DNA of 64,000 nt from an uncultured Clostridia bacterium. GTDB taxonomy: Bacteria > Bacillota > Clostridia > Christensenellales > Borkfalkiaceae. The stretch lies in contig CALVPT010000001.1 of the NCBI GenBank assembly GCA_944354125.1, positions 62,001-126,000 on the forward strand, in the 5' to 3' direction. Shown here piece by piece: positions 25,506 through 33,937 of this stretch. The notes under the pieces are model-generated. The model made no database searches and was not told where the DNA came from. It saw nothing but the letters and a program-made list of their open reading frames with translations. The translations under genes were made by a program, and so were the position numbers. Each line of letters starts with the position of its first letter. The first letter of the stretch is position 1.

Positions 25506-26675
25506 TCATAATGCCCAATTTTCGGCGGTTTTTCTCAGATTATCGCCGTAATCGGCCTTGAGAACATCCTCGGAGGCAACTACGGCTACGGTATCGTAGA
25601 TTATTCCGTCCTTGTAAATTTCTATTTTTCCCACCACTTCGCCCTTGGAAAGCGGCGCCTTAAGGTCGTTCAATATGACGCTGGTGGTCACGTTCGGAGT
25701 CGAATCCGACTTTGAAAACATATATGACGAACGCTCGGGACGAACTGAAATGCTCGGTTTTTTGCCCGATGAAACAGTCAGTCTTTCGGGAAGATTGACG
25801 TCCTTATCCAGCACAAGCTTGTTCGTGTAGTTGGCAAAGCCGTAGTCGAACATCTTTATTGCGCCATCGAAACGGTCATCGCTCGTCGTAGCGCCGAGAA
25901 CGACGGAAACCAGGCGAAGATTATCCCTCTTTGCCGTGCTGGCAAGGCAGAAACCTGCCTCTCCCGTATAGCCGGTCTTGCCTCCGTCGCAACTCGGATA
26001 CCGCCGTATGAGCTTGTTGGTGTTCGTCATGGAAGTCGTGCGGTTGTCGGGATGGTTGAAATCTTCAAGCCAGATTTTGCTGTATTTGAAGTACTGTTCG
26101 TGCCCGATAAGATTGCGGTACATCAGTGCCACATCCTTGGCGCAGGAGTACTGCGTGGGCTTGGGCAGACCTGTACAGTTGGCAAACAGAGTGTCGCCGC
26201 AGCCCAGTTCTTTGGCTTTTTCGTTCATTTTTGAAACGAAGGTCTGTTCGCTTCCGCACAGGCTTTCGGCTACGGCCACGCAACTGTCATTGGCGGAGCA
26301 GACGACAATGCTCTTTAAAAGCTGGTCGTAAGTGTAGCTCAGACCGCTCTGCAAAAAGACCTGGGAGCCACCCATTCCTGCGGCATTTGCGCTGACTGTA
26401 ACGCTGTCGGACAGGGATATTTTGCCGCTGTCAAGCGCGTCCAGGCAGAGCGTCAGCGTCATTACCTTGCATACGCTCGCAATTGGCAGTCTTTCAAGCT
26501 CGTTTGATTTATAGATACATTCGCCGGAATAATAGTCGCAAAGATATGCGCTCTTGCATCCGTCGAAAAGCTTGTCGTCGGCAAAGGCTGAAATTTCTGA
26601 GCCGCGCACAATGACGCCGACAAGCGCCGCGCCGAACGCCGAACACATGGCTAACGATAATACAAACTTTTTCAT
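25506..26675 (-). CDS. Second D-alanyl-D-alanine carboxypeptidase (DacF-like, S11 family)
   Basis: Secreted or anchored peptidoglycan carboxypeptidase. A signal peptide covers residues 1-31 (MKKFVLSLAMCSAFGAALVG). The SxxK motif is Ser67-V-C-Lys70, the second motif is CSAND, and the third is GGKTGYTGEAG. A C-terminal PBP5-type domain occupies about 290-389. ATG 26675 is preferred over the upstream in-frame start at 26702 because it begins the signal peptide. Position near spoIVB suggests a role in cortex or spore wall. It differs clearly from the copy at 19323. Confidence 0.9.
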   Translation of the reverse strand: MKKFVLSLAMCSAFGAALVGVIVRGSEISAFADDKLFDGCKSAYLCDYYSGECIYKSNELERLPIASVCKVMTLTLCLDALDSGKISLSDSVTVSANAAGMGGSQVFLQSGLSYTYDQLLKSIVVCSANDSCVAVAESLCGSEQTFVSKMNEKAKELGCGDTLFANCTGLPKPTQYSCAKDVALMYRNLIGHEQYFKYSKIWLEDFNHPDNRTTSMTNTNKLIRRYPSCDGGKTGYTGEAGFCLASTAKRDNLRLVSVVLGATTSDDRFDGAIKMFDYGFANYTNKLVLDKDVNLPERLTVSSGKKPSISVRPERSSYMFSKSDSTPNVTTSVILNDLKAPLSKGEVVGKIEIYKDGIIYDTVAVVASEDVLKADYGDNLRKTAENWAL

Positions 26676-26703
26676 ACAATAAGTTTGCCGCTTTGGGAGC
26701 AAA

Positions 26704-27246
26704 TTATACTATAATTATTATGCACCTGAAAACGACGTTTACTATGACCAGCATGCCAAGCGAGCTTATTAACGCAAAAACTGCGGGCAGAACAAATACA
26801 ATCCCCTTGCATTTTTCATATTGGCAGAGTCCGACGGCGAAATACAAAAAGACGGAGAGCGCGCAACAGGGAATGAATACGATAATCGCCGCGAGAACGC
26901 CCTCGGTGAAAAACGCCGCAAAAAGCATTGCCGCATACAACGCGGCAAAAAACACCCTTATAAATATCGGAATAAGTACAAGGTATCTGTTTTTGCAAAA
27001 ATATGCTATGAGGAATACGGCATAGATATATAAAAGTTCGCTGAAAAAATGCGTGGCGAAGATATTGCCGTTTTTGAAATTAAATATATAATAAATGTAA
27101 ATATCGGCAAAATTATAAAAATAATCATTTAAACCGATGGTTATAAATAGTACTATGCCAGATATAATTGCGGCAATAATGACTGAAATTGATATAATTA
27201 AGTACTTTTGGTCGGGCTGCCGCCAGTTAAAACAAGAAATCCTCAT
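26704..27246 (-). CDS. Polytopic membrane protein, possibly SpoIIM-like
   Basis: Five hydrophobic segments: about 16-38, 66-84, 87-111, 114-136 and 148-178. A polar stretch with DYFYNFADIYIYYIF lies after the first. This layout recalls SpoIIM, a subunit of the engulfment peptidoglycan machinery, and the spoIVB-side location fits, but no diagnostic motif is visible. The start codon at 27246 lies inside a perfect 12 bp inverted repeat and has no ribosome binding site, so the true start is uncertain. Confidence 0.5.
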   Translation of the reverse strand: MRISCFNWRQPDQKYLIISISVIIAAIISGIVLFITIGLNDYFYNFADIYIYYIFNFKNGNIFATHFFSELLYIYAVFLIAYFCKNRYLVLIPIFIRVFFAALYAAMLFAAFFTEGVLAAIIVFIPCCALSVFLYFAVGLCQYEKCKGIVFVLPAVFALISSLGMLVIVNVVFRCIIIIV

Positions 27247-27265
27247 ATATCATTATATGAGGATT
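27238..27265. promoter_or_regulatory. Perfect 12 bp inverted repeat covering a start codon
   Basis: AATCCTCATATA (27238-27249), TCAT, TATATGAGGATT (27254-27265). It lies directly after the spoIVB stop and encloses the first codons of the next ORF. No T-tract follows, so blocking of translation is as likely as termination. Confidence 0.55.
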
Positions 27266-27271
27266 GAAGAT

Positions 27272-28288
27272 TTAAAATGATGCCAGCATGTTTTCGACGG
27301 ATATTCCGTATCCCCTTGTGGGGTCATTGATAAATACGTGAGTCACCGCGCCGATTAGTTTTCCGTCCTGTATTATCGGACTTCCGCTCATTCCCTGTAC
27401 TATTCCGCCCGATTGTTCAATAAGTCTTGAATCGTCTATCTTTATTACGTAGTTTCTGTTGTCCTTGTTTGTCTTGTCTGTCTTAATTATGCTTATCTCA
27501 TATTCCTGAGGCTGATTGCCGTCGAGTGTAGTATATATGCTTGCCTTGCCTATTTTTACGTCGTCTACGCTGCCACACTTTACTTTTTTTAAGAATGAGT
27601 AGTCGAAGGAATTGTTTACCCTCCCGAAGATTCCGCAGTTACAGTTTACCTCTATCGTGCCGTATGAGTTGGAATTATCGAATATTCCCTTAAGTTCGCC
27701 CGGGTTGCCCCTTAAGCCCTTCTTTACATTATATATAGAACAGCTGTACAGGCTGCCGCCGTGTATCTTTGTCAGATTGCCCAAGGAGTCGGCTACGGGA
27801 TGTCCGAGCGAGCCGAATTTGCCGCTCGTCCTGTCGACGTACGTCACCGTGCCTATGCCGTTCAGGCTGTCCTTGACGAGTAGTCCGAGCTTGTTTTTAC
27901 CAGTGCTCTTGTCCTTGACGGGAGTTATGTCTACCTTTTGCCTTTGCCCCTGTCTTATAATGGTCAGTTCAAACTGTTTGAAATCCTCATTTATTAGCTC
28001 GTTGAGCTGTGAGGCGGAAGTCACCTCAATGCCGTTGACCTCTGCAATGATGTCGCCCGTGCCTATTCCGCACTGCCTTGCAGGGTTTGCAATGCCCTCA
28101 TCGCTTAAAATGTCGCATATTCCCACCACTTCTACCGTCTTGGTATTGAGTATAAAGCCTGCGGGGAATCCGCCGAGATATAATTCCTGTGTGGCGGCAT
28201 AGCTCGTCGTTGTCGTGAAGGTGAATGCAATCAGCAACAGGCAGATTGCGGCAAATAATGATTTTACTACTCTGTTTAAGCGGAACAT
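27272..28288 (-). CDS. spoIVB: SpoIVB serine peptidase (S55 family)
   Basis: Forespore-secreted protease that triggers pro-sigma-K processing by cutting SpoIVFA. Residues 1-32 are a signal or anchor sequence. A PDZ domain occupies about 60-125 (ARQCGIGTGDIIAEVNGIEV). The catalytic histidine lies in SLGHPVADS, the serine in QGMSGSPIIQDG and the aspartate in INDPTRGYGI. ATG 28288 has GGAG 12 bases upstream and starts with basic residues before the hydrophobic core, so it is preferred to TTG 28315. The usual next gene, spo0A, is absent. Confidence 0.95.
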   Translation of the reverse strand: MFRLNRVVKSLFAAICLLLIAFTFTTTTSYAATQELYLGGFPAGFILNTKTVEVVGICDILSDEGIANPARQCGIGTGDIIAEVNGIEVTSASQLNELINEDFKQFELTIIRQGQRQKVDITPVKDKSTGKNKLGLLVKDSLNGIGTVTYVDRTSGKFGSLGHPVADSLGNLTKIHGGSLYSCSIYNVKKGLRGNPGELKGIFDNSNSYGTIEVNCNCGIFGRVNNSFDYSFLKKVKCGSVDDVKIGKASIYTTLDGNQPQEYEISIIKTDKTNKDNRNYVIKIDDSRLIEQSGGIVQGMSGSPIIQDGKLIGAVTHVFINDPTRGYGISVENMLASF

Positions 28289-28317
28289 ACAATTATTGTG
28301 CTCCGCAAAATACAAAA

Positions 28318-28356
28318 TATGCGGCGGACGCCTTTAAAAATGGCGCCGCCGCACAA
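28318..28356 (-). terminator. Hairpin between recN and spoIVB
   Basis: TGCGGCGG-type arms (28319 onward, and GGCGCCGCCGCA to 28356) form a long GC-rich stem with one mismatch. On the minus strand ATATTTTG follows, so it may end the recN transcript. The T-tract is weak. Confidence 0.5.
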
Positions 28357-28364
28357 ATGGTTAT

Positions 28365-30044
28365 TTAATTTCCGAAGAACGCAAGCAATTCATTTGCGTG
28401 CTTCGTCGCCGCCTCTGAGGGCTGGCTGCCCGTGAGGCGCACAATTTCCTGCACCCTCTCTTCATGATTAAGTCTGCGGATGTTTGTAACCGTCGTCCGT
28501 CCGTCGTCCGTCTTGCTTATCAGGAACTGACAGCTTGCCGCCGCGCATACCTGGGGAAGATGCGAAACCGCTATTATCTGAGTATTATGACTTATCGCAA
28601 CAAATTTTTCGGCGACCGCTCTTGCCGTCACTCCGCTTATGCCTGCGTCGATTTCATCGAAAATATATGTCGAGATGCCGTTTATGTCCTTCAGCTGAGT
28701 CTTTACTGAGAGCATGAATCTGCTCATTTCGCCTCCGCTTATTATCTTGCTGAGCGGCTTGAGAGGCTCTCCCTTATTGGCAGAAAACATAAACGATACA
28801 TCGTCAGAGCCGTTTGTGTCGTTGAGTCGGGCCGTCTGCCTGTCAAAGGGAGCGAACTCGACTTCAAATTTTGCATTCGGGATATTGAGAGATTTCAATT
28901 CGGCAACGACCTGCCGTGTAAAACTTTCGCACGCAGACTTTCTCATTTCTGACAGCTTACGGCAACAATCATATATCTTGTCGTCCGTAAGAATTGCGCT
29001 CTTTTGAAGTCTTTCGATATTTTCAGCGGCATCGCTGAGCGCTTCGTACTGTCTTGAAGCGTCTTCGAAGTATGACAGAACCGCCTCTTCGCTGTTGCCG
29101 TATTTGCGCATTAGATTTTTTAAAAGCGTAAGGCGTTCTTCAATATATTGCGCTTGACCTTCGTCGAAAGACAGTCCGTCAGACAAATCGGATATCGTCT
29201 GGCTTATGTCCTCTGCCTCGACGCTTATGTTTTCTATTCGGTCGGATATTGAAGAATATTCGTCGCCGTATCCCGAAACCGAGCTCATTATGCGCGATGC
29301 CGAAGACAGAAGGTCTGTACAGCCGTTGTCGTCGCTTAAAATGCTTCTGACCTCGCTAAGGGCGAGGGCAATCTTTTCGAGATTATCCATCACCTTTTTT
29401 CTGGCAAGCAGTTCTTCATATTCCCCTACCCGTATTTCGGCGCTCTCTATCTCCTTAATCTGATAGTCCAAAAGATCGAGCTTCCGCGCCCTCTCCTGTT
29501 CGTCGCCGCCGAGTTCGTCAATCTGTCTTCTGATTGCGCGCTTTTTTGTTATAAGGTCTGAAAGTTCCGCCTTTACTGATTTAAGCTCGCTTTTGCACAG
29601 ACCGTCTATAAGCGAGAGCTGATTTTTTTCGTTAAGCAGATAAAAGTGTTCGCTCTGCCCGTGTACGTCGACGAGATGCGCCGTCACTTTGCGCAGCATG
29701 GAGACGCTTACGCTGTTGCCGTTGATCTTTATGCTGCCCTTGCCTTCCTGGGAATACTTTCTGGAAATGACGATGGTGCCGTCGCATTCGATATCCATTT
29801 CCTCGAGTTCGGCAATTGCGGCGCTGTCCGGTTCGACGGTAAATTCCGCCCTTACAAACGCTTCGTCTGCGCCGTACCTTATAAGATTTTTATCCGCCTT
29901 GGAGCCGAGGACAAAGTTTATCGAGTCAAGTATTATCGACTTGCCGGAACCTGTTTCACCCGAAAGCACATTGAATTTTTTGTCAAACTCAATATTCGCC
30001 TCCTGTATGAGCGCGATATTTTTGACATACAACCTGTTGAGCAT
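28365..30044 (-). CDS. recN: DNA repair protein RecN
   Basis: SMC-like ATPase recruited to double-strand breaks. Walker A is GETGSGKS near residue 30, the signature is ISGGEMSRFMLS near 440, and Walker B is IFDEIDAGISG. Two coiled-coil stretches lie between them (about 150-230 and 260-345). Length 559 is normal. It follows argR by 18 bases, the order argR-recN-spoIVB being usual in spore formers. Confidence 0.96.
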   Translation of the reverse strand: MLNRLYVKNIALIQEANIEFDKKFNVLSGETGSGKSIILDSINFVLGSKADKNLIRYGADEAFVRAEFTVEPDSAAIAELEEMDIECDGTIVISRKYSQEGKGSIKINGNSVSVSMLRKVTAHLVDVHGQSEHFYLLNEKNQLSLIDGLCKSELKSVKAELSDLITKKRAIRRQIDELGGDEQERARKLDLLDYQIKEIESAEIRVGEYEELLARKKVMDNLEKIALALSEVRSILSDDNGCTDLLSSASRIMSSVSGYGDEYSSISDRIENISVEAEDISQTISDLSDGLSFDEGQAQYIEERLTLLKNLMRKYGNSEEAVLSYFEDASRQYEALSDAAENIERLQKSAILTDDKIYDCCRKLSEMRKSACESFTRQVVAELKSLNIPNAKFEVEFAPFDRQTARLNDTNGSDDVSFMFSANKGEPLKPLSKIISGGEMSRFMLSVKTQLKDINGISTYIFDEIDAGISGVTARAVAEKFVAISHNTQIIAVSHLPQVCAAASCQFLISKTDDGRTTVTNIRRLNHEERVQEIVRLTGSQPSEAATKHANELLAFFGN

Positions 30045-30062
30045 AGAGCGTAATATTACCCG

Positions 30063-30518
30063 TTATTTTATGTATTCGTTAAGCCTTGCCACGATGTCGG
30101 GGGTGTCCTCATTGCTGTCAACGACTATCAGAACGGTGTCGTCGCCTGCAACCGTGCCTATTATCTGCTTTATCTGCAGGGAATCTATGAATGCGCCTGC
30201 GGTCGAGCCGTTGCCCCTCATCGTCTTTATTATGATGATGTTGTTGGCATAGTTTATGCTCTGCACGCACTCTCTGAAAAGATTGTGCATCTTGTTGTTC
30301 ACGGCATCGCCGTCACCCTCGATATAGGCATACTTGTACTTTTTGGTGGTGCCTGCAACCTTATACAGTTTGAGGTCCTTGATGTCCCTTGAGATGGTTG
30401 CCTGGGTAACGTTGAAGTTGAGTCTGTTGAGCTCGTTGCAGAGCTCTTCCTGCGTTTCGATATCCTTTTGGGATATAACCTCCAAAATGGCAGCTTGTCT
30501 TGCGTTTCTGTGCATCAT
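30063..30518 (-). CDS. argR: Arginine repressor ArgR/AhrC
   Basis: Arginine-dependent transcription factor. Winged helix in residues 1-70 (QEELCNELNRLNFNVTQATISRDIKDL) and an oligomerisation and arginine-binding domain at the end with GTVAGDDTVLIVV. Length 151 is normal. The start (ATG ATG) overlaps the nadK stop by 4 bases. Confidence 0.95.
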   Translation of the reverse strand: MMHRNARQAAILEVISQKDIETQEELCNELNRLNFNVTQATISRDIKDLKLYKVAGTTKKYKYAYIEGDGDAVNNKMHNLFRECVQSINYANNIIIIKTMRGNGSTAGAFIDSLQIKQIIGTVAGDDTVLIVVDSNEDTPDIVARLNEYIK

Positions 30519-31327
30519 TTACTCCAAATATTTAATTTAATTAAAAGTTTGTCAAAGAAATTATTTTTAGTCGATGTTATGAACTCGACGAATCTCAACG
30601 ATTTTCTGACGGTCACAAAGTCAAAATCGTTTACGGTCTGCACTACTTTGCCGTCGACTATGATGTTGAGCGCGCTCTTTCCGTCTATTCTGAAAATTCT
30701 GAGTACCGATTTGTCGCTGAACACAATCGGCCTTGAATGAAGCGAATGAGCGCATATCGGCGTCATAATAAGCGCCTCCAGGTCAGGCGTAAGAATAGAG
30801 CCGCCTGCGGCAAGCGAATATGCCGTAGAACCCGTGGGCGTGCTGACTATAAGCCCGTCTGACGAATAGTTGTCAACGGTCGAGCCGTCTATCTCAGCGC
30901 GGAGATTTACCGTGTTGCTGAACCCGTTGCCCGAAGTGCATCGCTGAATTACGAGGTCGTTGAGAGCATAATAGACCTTATCGGAAAAAGAAATCTCTAT
31001 CATGCTGCGGCGTTCGGTCTGGTATTTTCCTTCGCTCACCAGGCGGAGAGCGTATTCGAACTGCTCAGGCTCAAAGTCGGCAAGAAAGCCCATATGCCCG
31101 TAGTTGATTCCGATAATCTTGACGCCGTATACCGCGCATTCGGACGCGACCGACAGAATGGTTCCGTCGCCGCCGAGCACCATGAGAACGTCTATTCCCT
31201 TTATGTCATTGACGCCTTCAATCAGCCGACACTCGATGTTCGCGGCCGCCAGATGGGTGGAAATATTATCAAGATGTTTCTTATAGTCCGACTTGAATCT
31301 TATGTTGAAATACACACCGACTATCAT
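30515..31327 (-). CDS. nadK: NAD kinase
   Basis: Phosphorylates NAD+ to NADP+. GGDG motif in VLGGDGTILSVA, then NYGHMGFLADF and SPTGSTAYSLAAGG, all typical. ATG 31327 gives 271 residues and begins MIVGVYFNIRFK, the expected first strand. The longer frame to 31363 runs through the -10 box of the promoter described next and is rejected. No ribosome binding site precedes 31327, so a leaderless message is likely. Confidence 0.92.
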   Translation of the reverse strand: MIVGVYFNIRFKSDYKKHLDNISTHLAAANIECRLIEGVNDIKGIDVLMVLGGDGTILSVASECAVYGVKIIGINYGHMGFLADFEPEQFEYALRLVSEGKYQTERRSMIEISFSDKVYYALNDLVIQRCTSGNGFSNTVNLRAEIDGSTVDNYSSDGLIVSTPTGSTAYSLAAGGSILTPDLEALIMTPICAHSLHSRPIVFSDKSVLRIFRIDGKSALNIIVDGKVVQTVNDFDFVTVRKSLRFVEFITSTKNNFFDKLLIKLNIWSK

Positions 31328-31334
31328 GTGTATA

Positions 31335-31363
31335 ATTATAACACATAATATACAAATATGCAA
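31335..31363 (-). promoter_or_regulatory. nadK promoter within the operon
   Basis: On the minus strand TTGCAT (31363-31358), 17-base spacer, TATAAT (31340-31335). The ATG at 31327 begins seven bases after the -10 box, so transcription should start at about the A of the start codon. Confidence 0.7.
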
Positions 31364-31364
31364 T

Positions 31365-31399
31365 AAAGTACGCTAAATTTTTATAATTTAGCGTACTTT
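31365..31399. terminator. Hairpin overlapping the tlyA stop codon
   Basis: AAAGTACGCTAAAT (31365-31378) and ATTTAGCGTACTTT (31386-31399) are perfectly complementary over 14 bp. The tlyA stop codon lies in the loop and the last codons in one arm. On the minus strand TTTATTG follows, a weak T-tract. It separates tlyA from the nadK promoter. Confidence 0.6.
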
Positions 31400-32136
31400 A
31401 TTAAGTCATTTATCTGAAGAATTTTTTGTCCGCCCTTGGTCAGGCGTATAAGATACTCTATATTTTTGCCCTGTACTATCGGAGCTGTGGTAAGTCCCGC
31501 CGGAGACAGCCCGATGCTTACGGCAAAATCGTATATTTTTGCTATAATCTTTTTGTGCTTATCGGCGCCCTTTACAATGCCGTTTTTTCCGACGGAACGG
31601 CTGTCGCACTCGAACTGCGGCTTTATGAGAGCGATGATTTCGCCACCCTCTCCTATTACCGAAGCGACAGCTCCGAGTATGTAGGTCAGCGAGATAAAGC
31701 TTACGTCTATCACCGCGCCGTCGGGACGTTCGCCGAACATATCGGGGGTTAAATTTCTTGCATTGAAGTTGTCGTAGATGACTACGTTCTTTTGTCTCAG
31801 GCTTGCGTCGAGCTGACTTTCGCCCACGTCGATACAGTAGACCTTGCTCGCACCGTTTCTGAACAGGCAATCGGTAAATCCGCCGTTGCTTGCCCCGACA
31901 TCGACAAAGACTTTACCCTTGAAGTCAAGACCGAAATCGTTTACCGCCTTGCTCAGCTTGAACCCTCCGCGCGAAACATAGTTTTCCGCCTCGATAAAGG
32001 TTATGTCGTCTCCTTCCCTGACGTTATATGATGGGGTAACTATTTTGCCGTTGACGAGTACCAACCCCTTTTCTATGGCATCTGCCGCCTTGGTTCGCGA
32101 CGAAAATTTTTCTGTCAGATACTTGTCTATTCGCAT
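31381..32136 (-). CDS. tlyA: TlyA-family rRNA 2'-O-methyltransferase
   Basis: S4 domain at 1-60 (MRIDKYLTEKFSSRTKAADAI) and a Rossmann methyltransferase with SAM loop VDVGASNGGFTDCLF. TlyA proteins methylate 16S and 23S rRNA cytidines and affect capreomycin sensitivity; haemolysin, an old name, is not supported as a function. Length 251 is usual. It overlaps dxs by 10 bases. Confidence 0.93.
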   Translation of the reverse strand: MRIDKYLTEKFSSRTKAADAIEKGLVLVNGKIVTPSYNVREGDDITFIEAENYVSRGGFKLSKAVNDFGLDFKGKVFVDVGASNGGFTDCLFRNGASKVYCIDVGESQLDASLRQKNVVIYDNFNARNLTPDMFGERPDGAVIDVSFISLTYILGAVASVIGEGGEIIALIKPQFECDSRSVGKNGIVKGADKHKKIIAKIYDFAVSIGLSPAGLTTAPIVQGKNIEYLIRLTKGGQKILQINDLIKYAKL

Positions 32137-33845
32137 TTTTTAATGTATGCGGCTATATCGTCGACGCTGAGCCCGAACTCCTCCATCAGCTCTGTTACCG
32201 AGCCGTGAGGAATAAAGCTGTCTTTATAGCCAAAATTCTTAATAATCTTGTTGTTTTCGGCAAAATATGAGCATATGAGAGAGCCGAATCCGCCCGTCAG
32301 CATATTGTCCTCTATAGTTATTATGTTTTGAGCGTCTATGCCGTCAAGGATACGTTTGTCAAGGGGCTTGACAAATCTTGCATTGATTATGGTCGGCATT
32401 TTTCCCGAAAGTTTAGCCGCGCGGAAAGCTATTGAAAGCGCTCTTTCTCCGCATGCGAGCACGGCAACATTGCAATCGCCCTCGGCCAGAATTTCCCATG
32501 TTCCAGCGGATATCGGAGCATCGCTTCCGTCAAAATACTGTCGGCAGTCCTTGGGATATCTTATGACGAGCGGATGATCGTAATGCGCACTCATCTCGAG
32601 CATTCGCCTGAATTCTCGGCCGTCTTTAGGAACGGCAATTGTTAGATTGGGAATGCAGCTGAGATAGGACAGGTCGAAAACGCCCTGATGAGTTTCGCCG
32701 TCCGCCCCTGAAATTCCCGCCCTGTCGATGCACATCGTGACGGGCAGATTCTGGCTGCATATATCTACTATTATCTCGTCGTATGAGCGCTGGAGAAAGG
32801 TCGAGTATACTGCGTAGTAGGGCTTTATTCCCTGCGTTGCGAGCGCAGCCGAAAGTATTGTCGCGTGCTCCTCGCAGATGCCCACGTCTATCGACCTTTC
32901 GGGGAACTTTTCGAAGAACTCCGCAAGTCCCAGACTGGGCGTCATGGCAGCGGTTACGGCAAAAATTCTGTCGTCTTTTTCGGCAAGTTCGCACAGCGTC
33001 TGTCCTAAGACGTGAGAGTATTCAGGCATGGGTTTACTGTTCGAGCCTGACACTCCGTGGGTGTCCTGGGGGTTCTCTTCGCAGAAAGAATACCCCTTAC
33101 CCTTCTTCGTATAAATATGCAAAATTACCGACTGGGTGCGGAGCTTTTCTTTGACCTCTTTGAGCTTGGAAATCATAACTTCGACGTCGTTGCCGTCATA
33201 TACTCCGTCATAGGAAAAGCCGAATCTTTCAAAGATGTTTGCGTGTCTTTGAATTTTCTGGCTGTGCAGGCTGTCGTGGCTTAAAATTTCAAGATATTCG
33301 TGCATGCTGCCGACCGTGGGCGAGATTGACATGCCGTTGTCGTTGAGTATGACGAGTATGTTGGTATTGAGCGGTTTTAAGCTGTTGAATGCCTCGTACA
33401 CGAGGCCGTTATTGAAGGAGCCGTCGCCTATCAGGGCTATGACGTTGAAGTTTTGCCCCTTAAGATCTCTTGCCTTTGCAATGCCGAGCGCCGCCGATAT
33501 AGATGTGCCTGCGTGCCCCGTATTGTAGCTGTCGAACTCGCTCTCTTCACGCTTGGGAAAACCTGAAAGTCCGCCCCTCTTCCTTATCGTGCCGAACTCG
33601 GCCTCTCTTCCAGACAGCAATTTATGGGCGTAGCACTGATGCCCGACGTCAAAAATTAGCTTGTCCTCGGGGAAGTCGAACACGTAATGGAGAGCAACGG
33701 TCAGCTCGACTATGCCCAGGTTGGACGACAGGTGTCCGCCGTTGTTCGTTACGGTTGTAATTATTTTATCTCTCAGCGTATCGCACAGCCCTTTGAGCTG
33801 TGCGATTGAAAGATCTTTTAAGTTGTAAGGCTGATAATTTTGCAT
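32127..33845 (-). CDS. dxs: 1-deoxy-D-xylulose-5-phosphate synthase
   Basis: Condenses pyruvate and glyceraldehyde-3-phosphate with thiamine diphosphate, first step of the MEP isoprenoid pathway. TPP-binding GDGSFNNGLVYEAFN (the usual form is GDGALTGGMAYEALN), DRAGISGADGETHQGVFD and the C-terminal transketolase domain are present. ATG 33845 (MQNYQPYNLKDL) fits homologues. TTG 33887 would add 14 unsupported residues. About 570 residues is on the short side. The 92-base gap to ispA holds no gene. Confidence 0.95.
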   Translation of the reverse strand: MQNYQPYNLKDLSIAQLKGLCDTLRDKIITTVTNNGGHLSSNLGIVELTVALHYVFDFPEDKLIFDVGHQCYAHKLLSGREAEFGTIRKRGGLSGFPKREESEFDSYNTGHAGTSISAALGIAKARDLKGQNFNVIALIGDGSFNNGLVYEAFNSLKPLNTNILVILNDNGMSISPTVGSMHEYLEILSHDSLHSQKIQRHANIFERFGFSYDGVYDGNDVEVMISKLKEVKEKLRTQSVILHIYTKKGKGYSFCEENPQDTHGVSGSNSKPMPEYSHVLGQTLCELAEKDDRIFAVTAAMTPSLGLAEFFEKFPERSIDVGICEEHATILSAALATQGIKPYYAVYSTFLQRSYDEIIVDICSQNLPVTMCIDRAGISGADGETHQGVFDLSYLSCIPNLTIAVPKDGREFRRMLEMSAHYDHPLVIRYPKDCRQYFDGSDAPISAGTWEILAEGDCNVAVLACGERALSIAFRAAKLSGKMPTIINARFVKPLDKRILDGIDAQNIITIEDNMLTGGFGSLICSYFAENNKIIKNFGYKDSFIPHGSVTELMEEFGLSVDDIAAYIKKCE

Positions 33846-33937
33846 ACTCAGAAAAATTACATAAATTTTTTGGCGCGGCGTCGTCAATCACAATAAAACG
33901 CATGACACGACAGACGGCAAAATTTATGAAGGATAGT

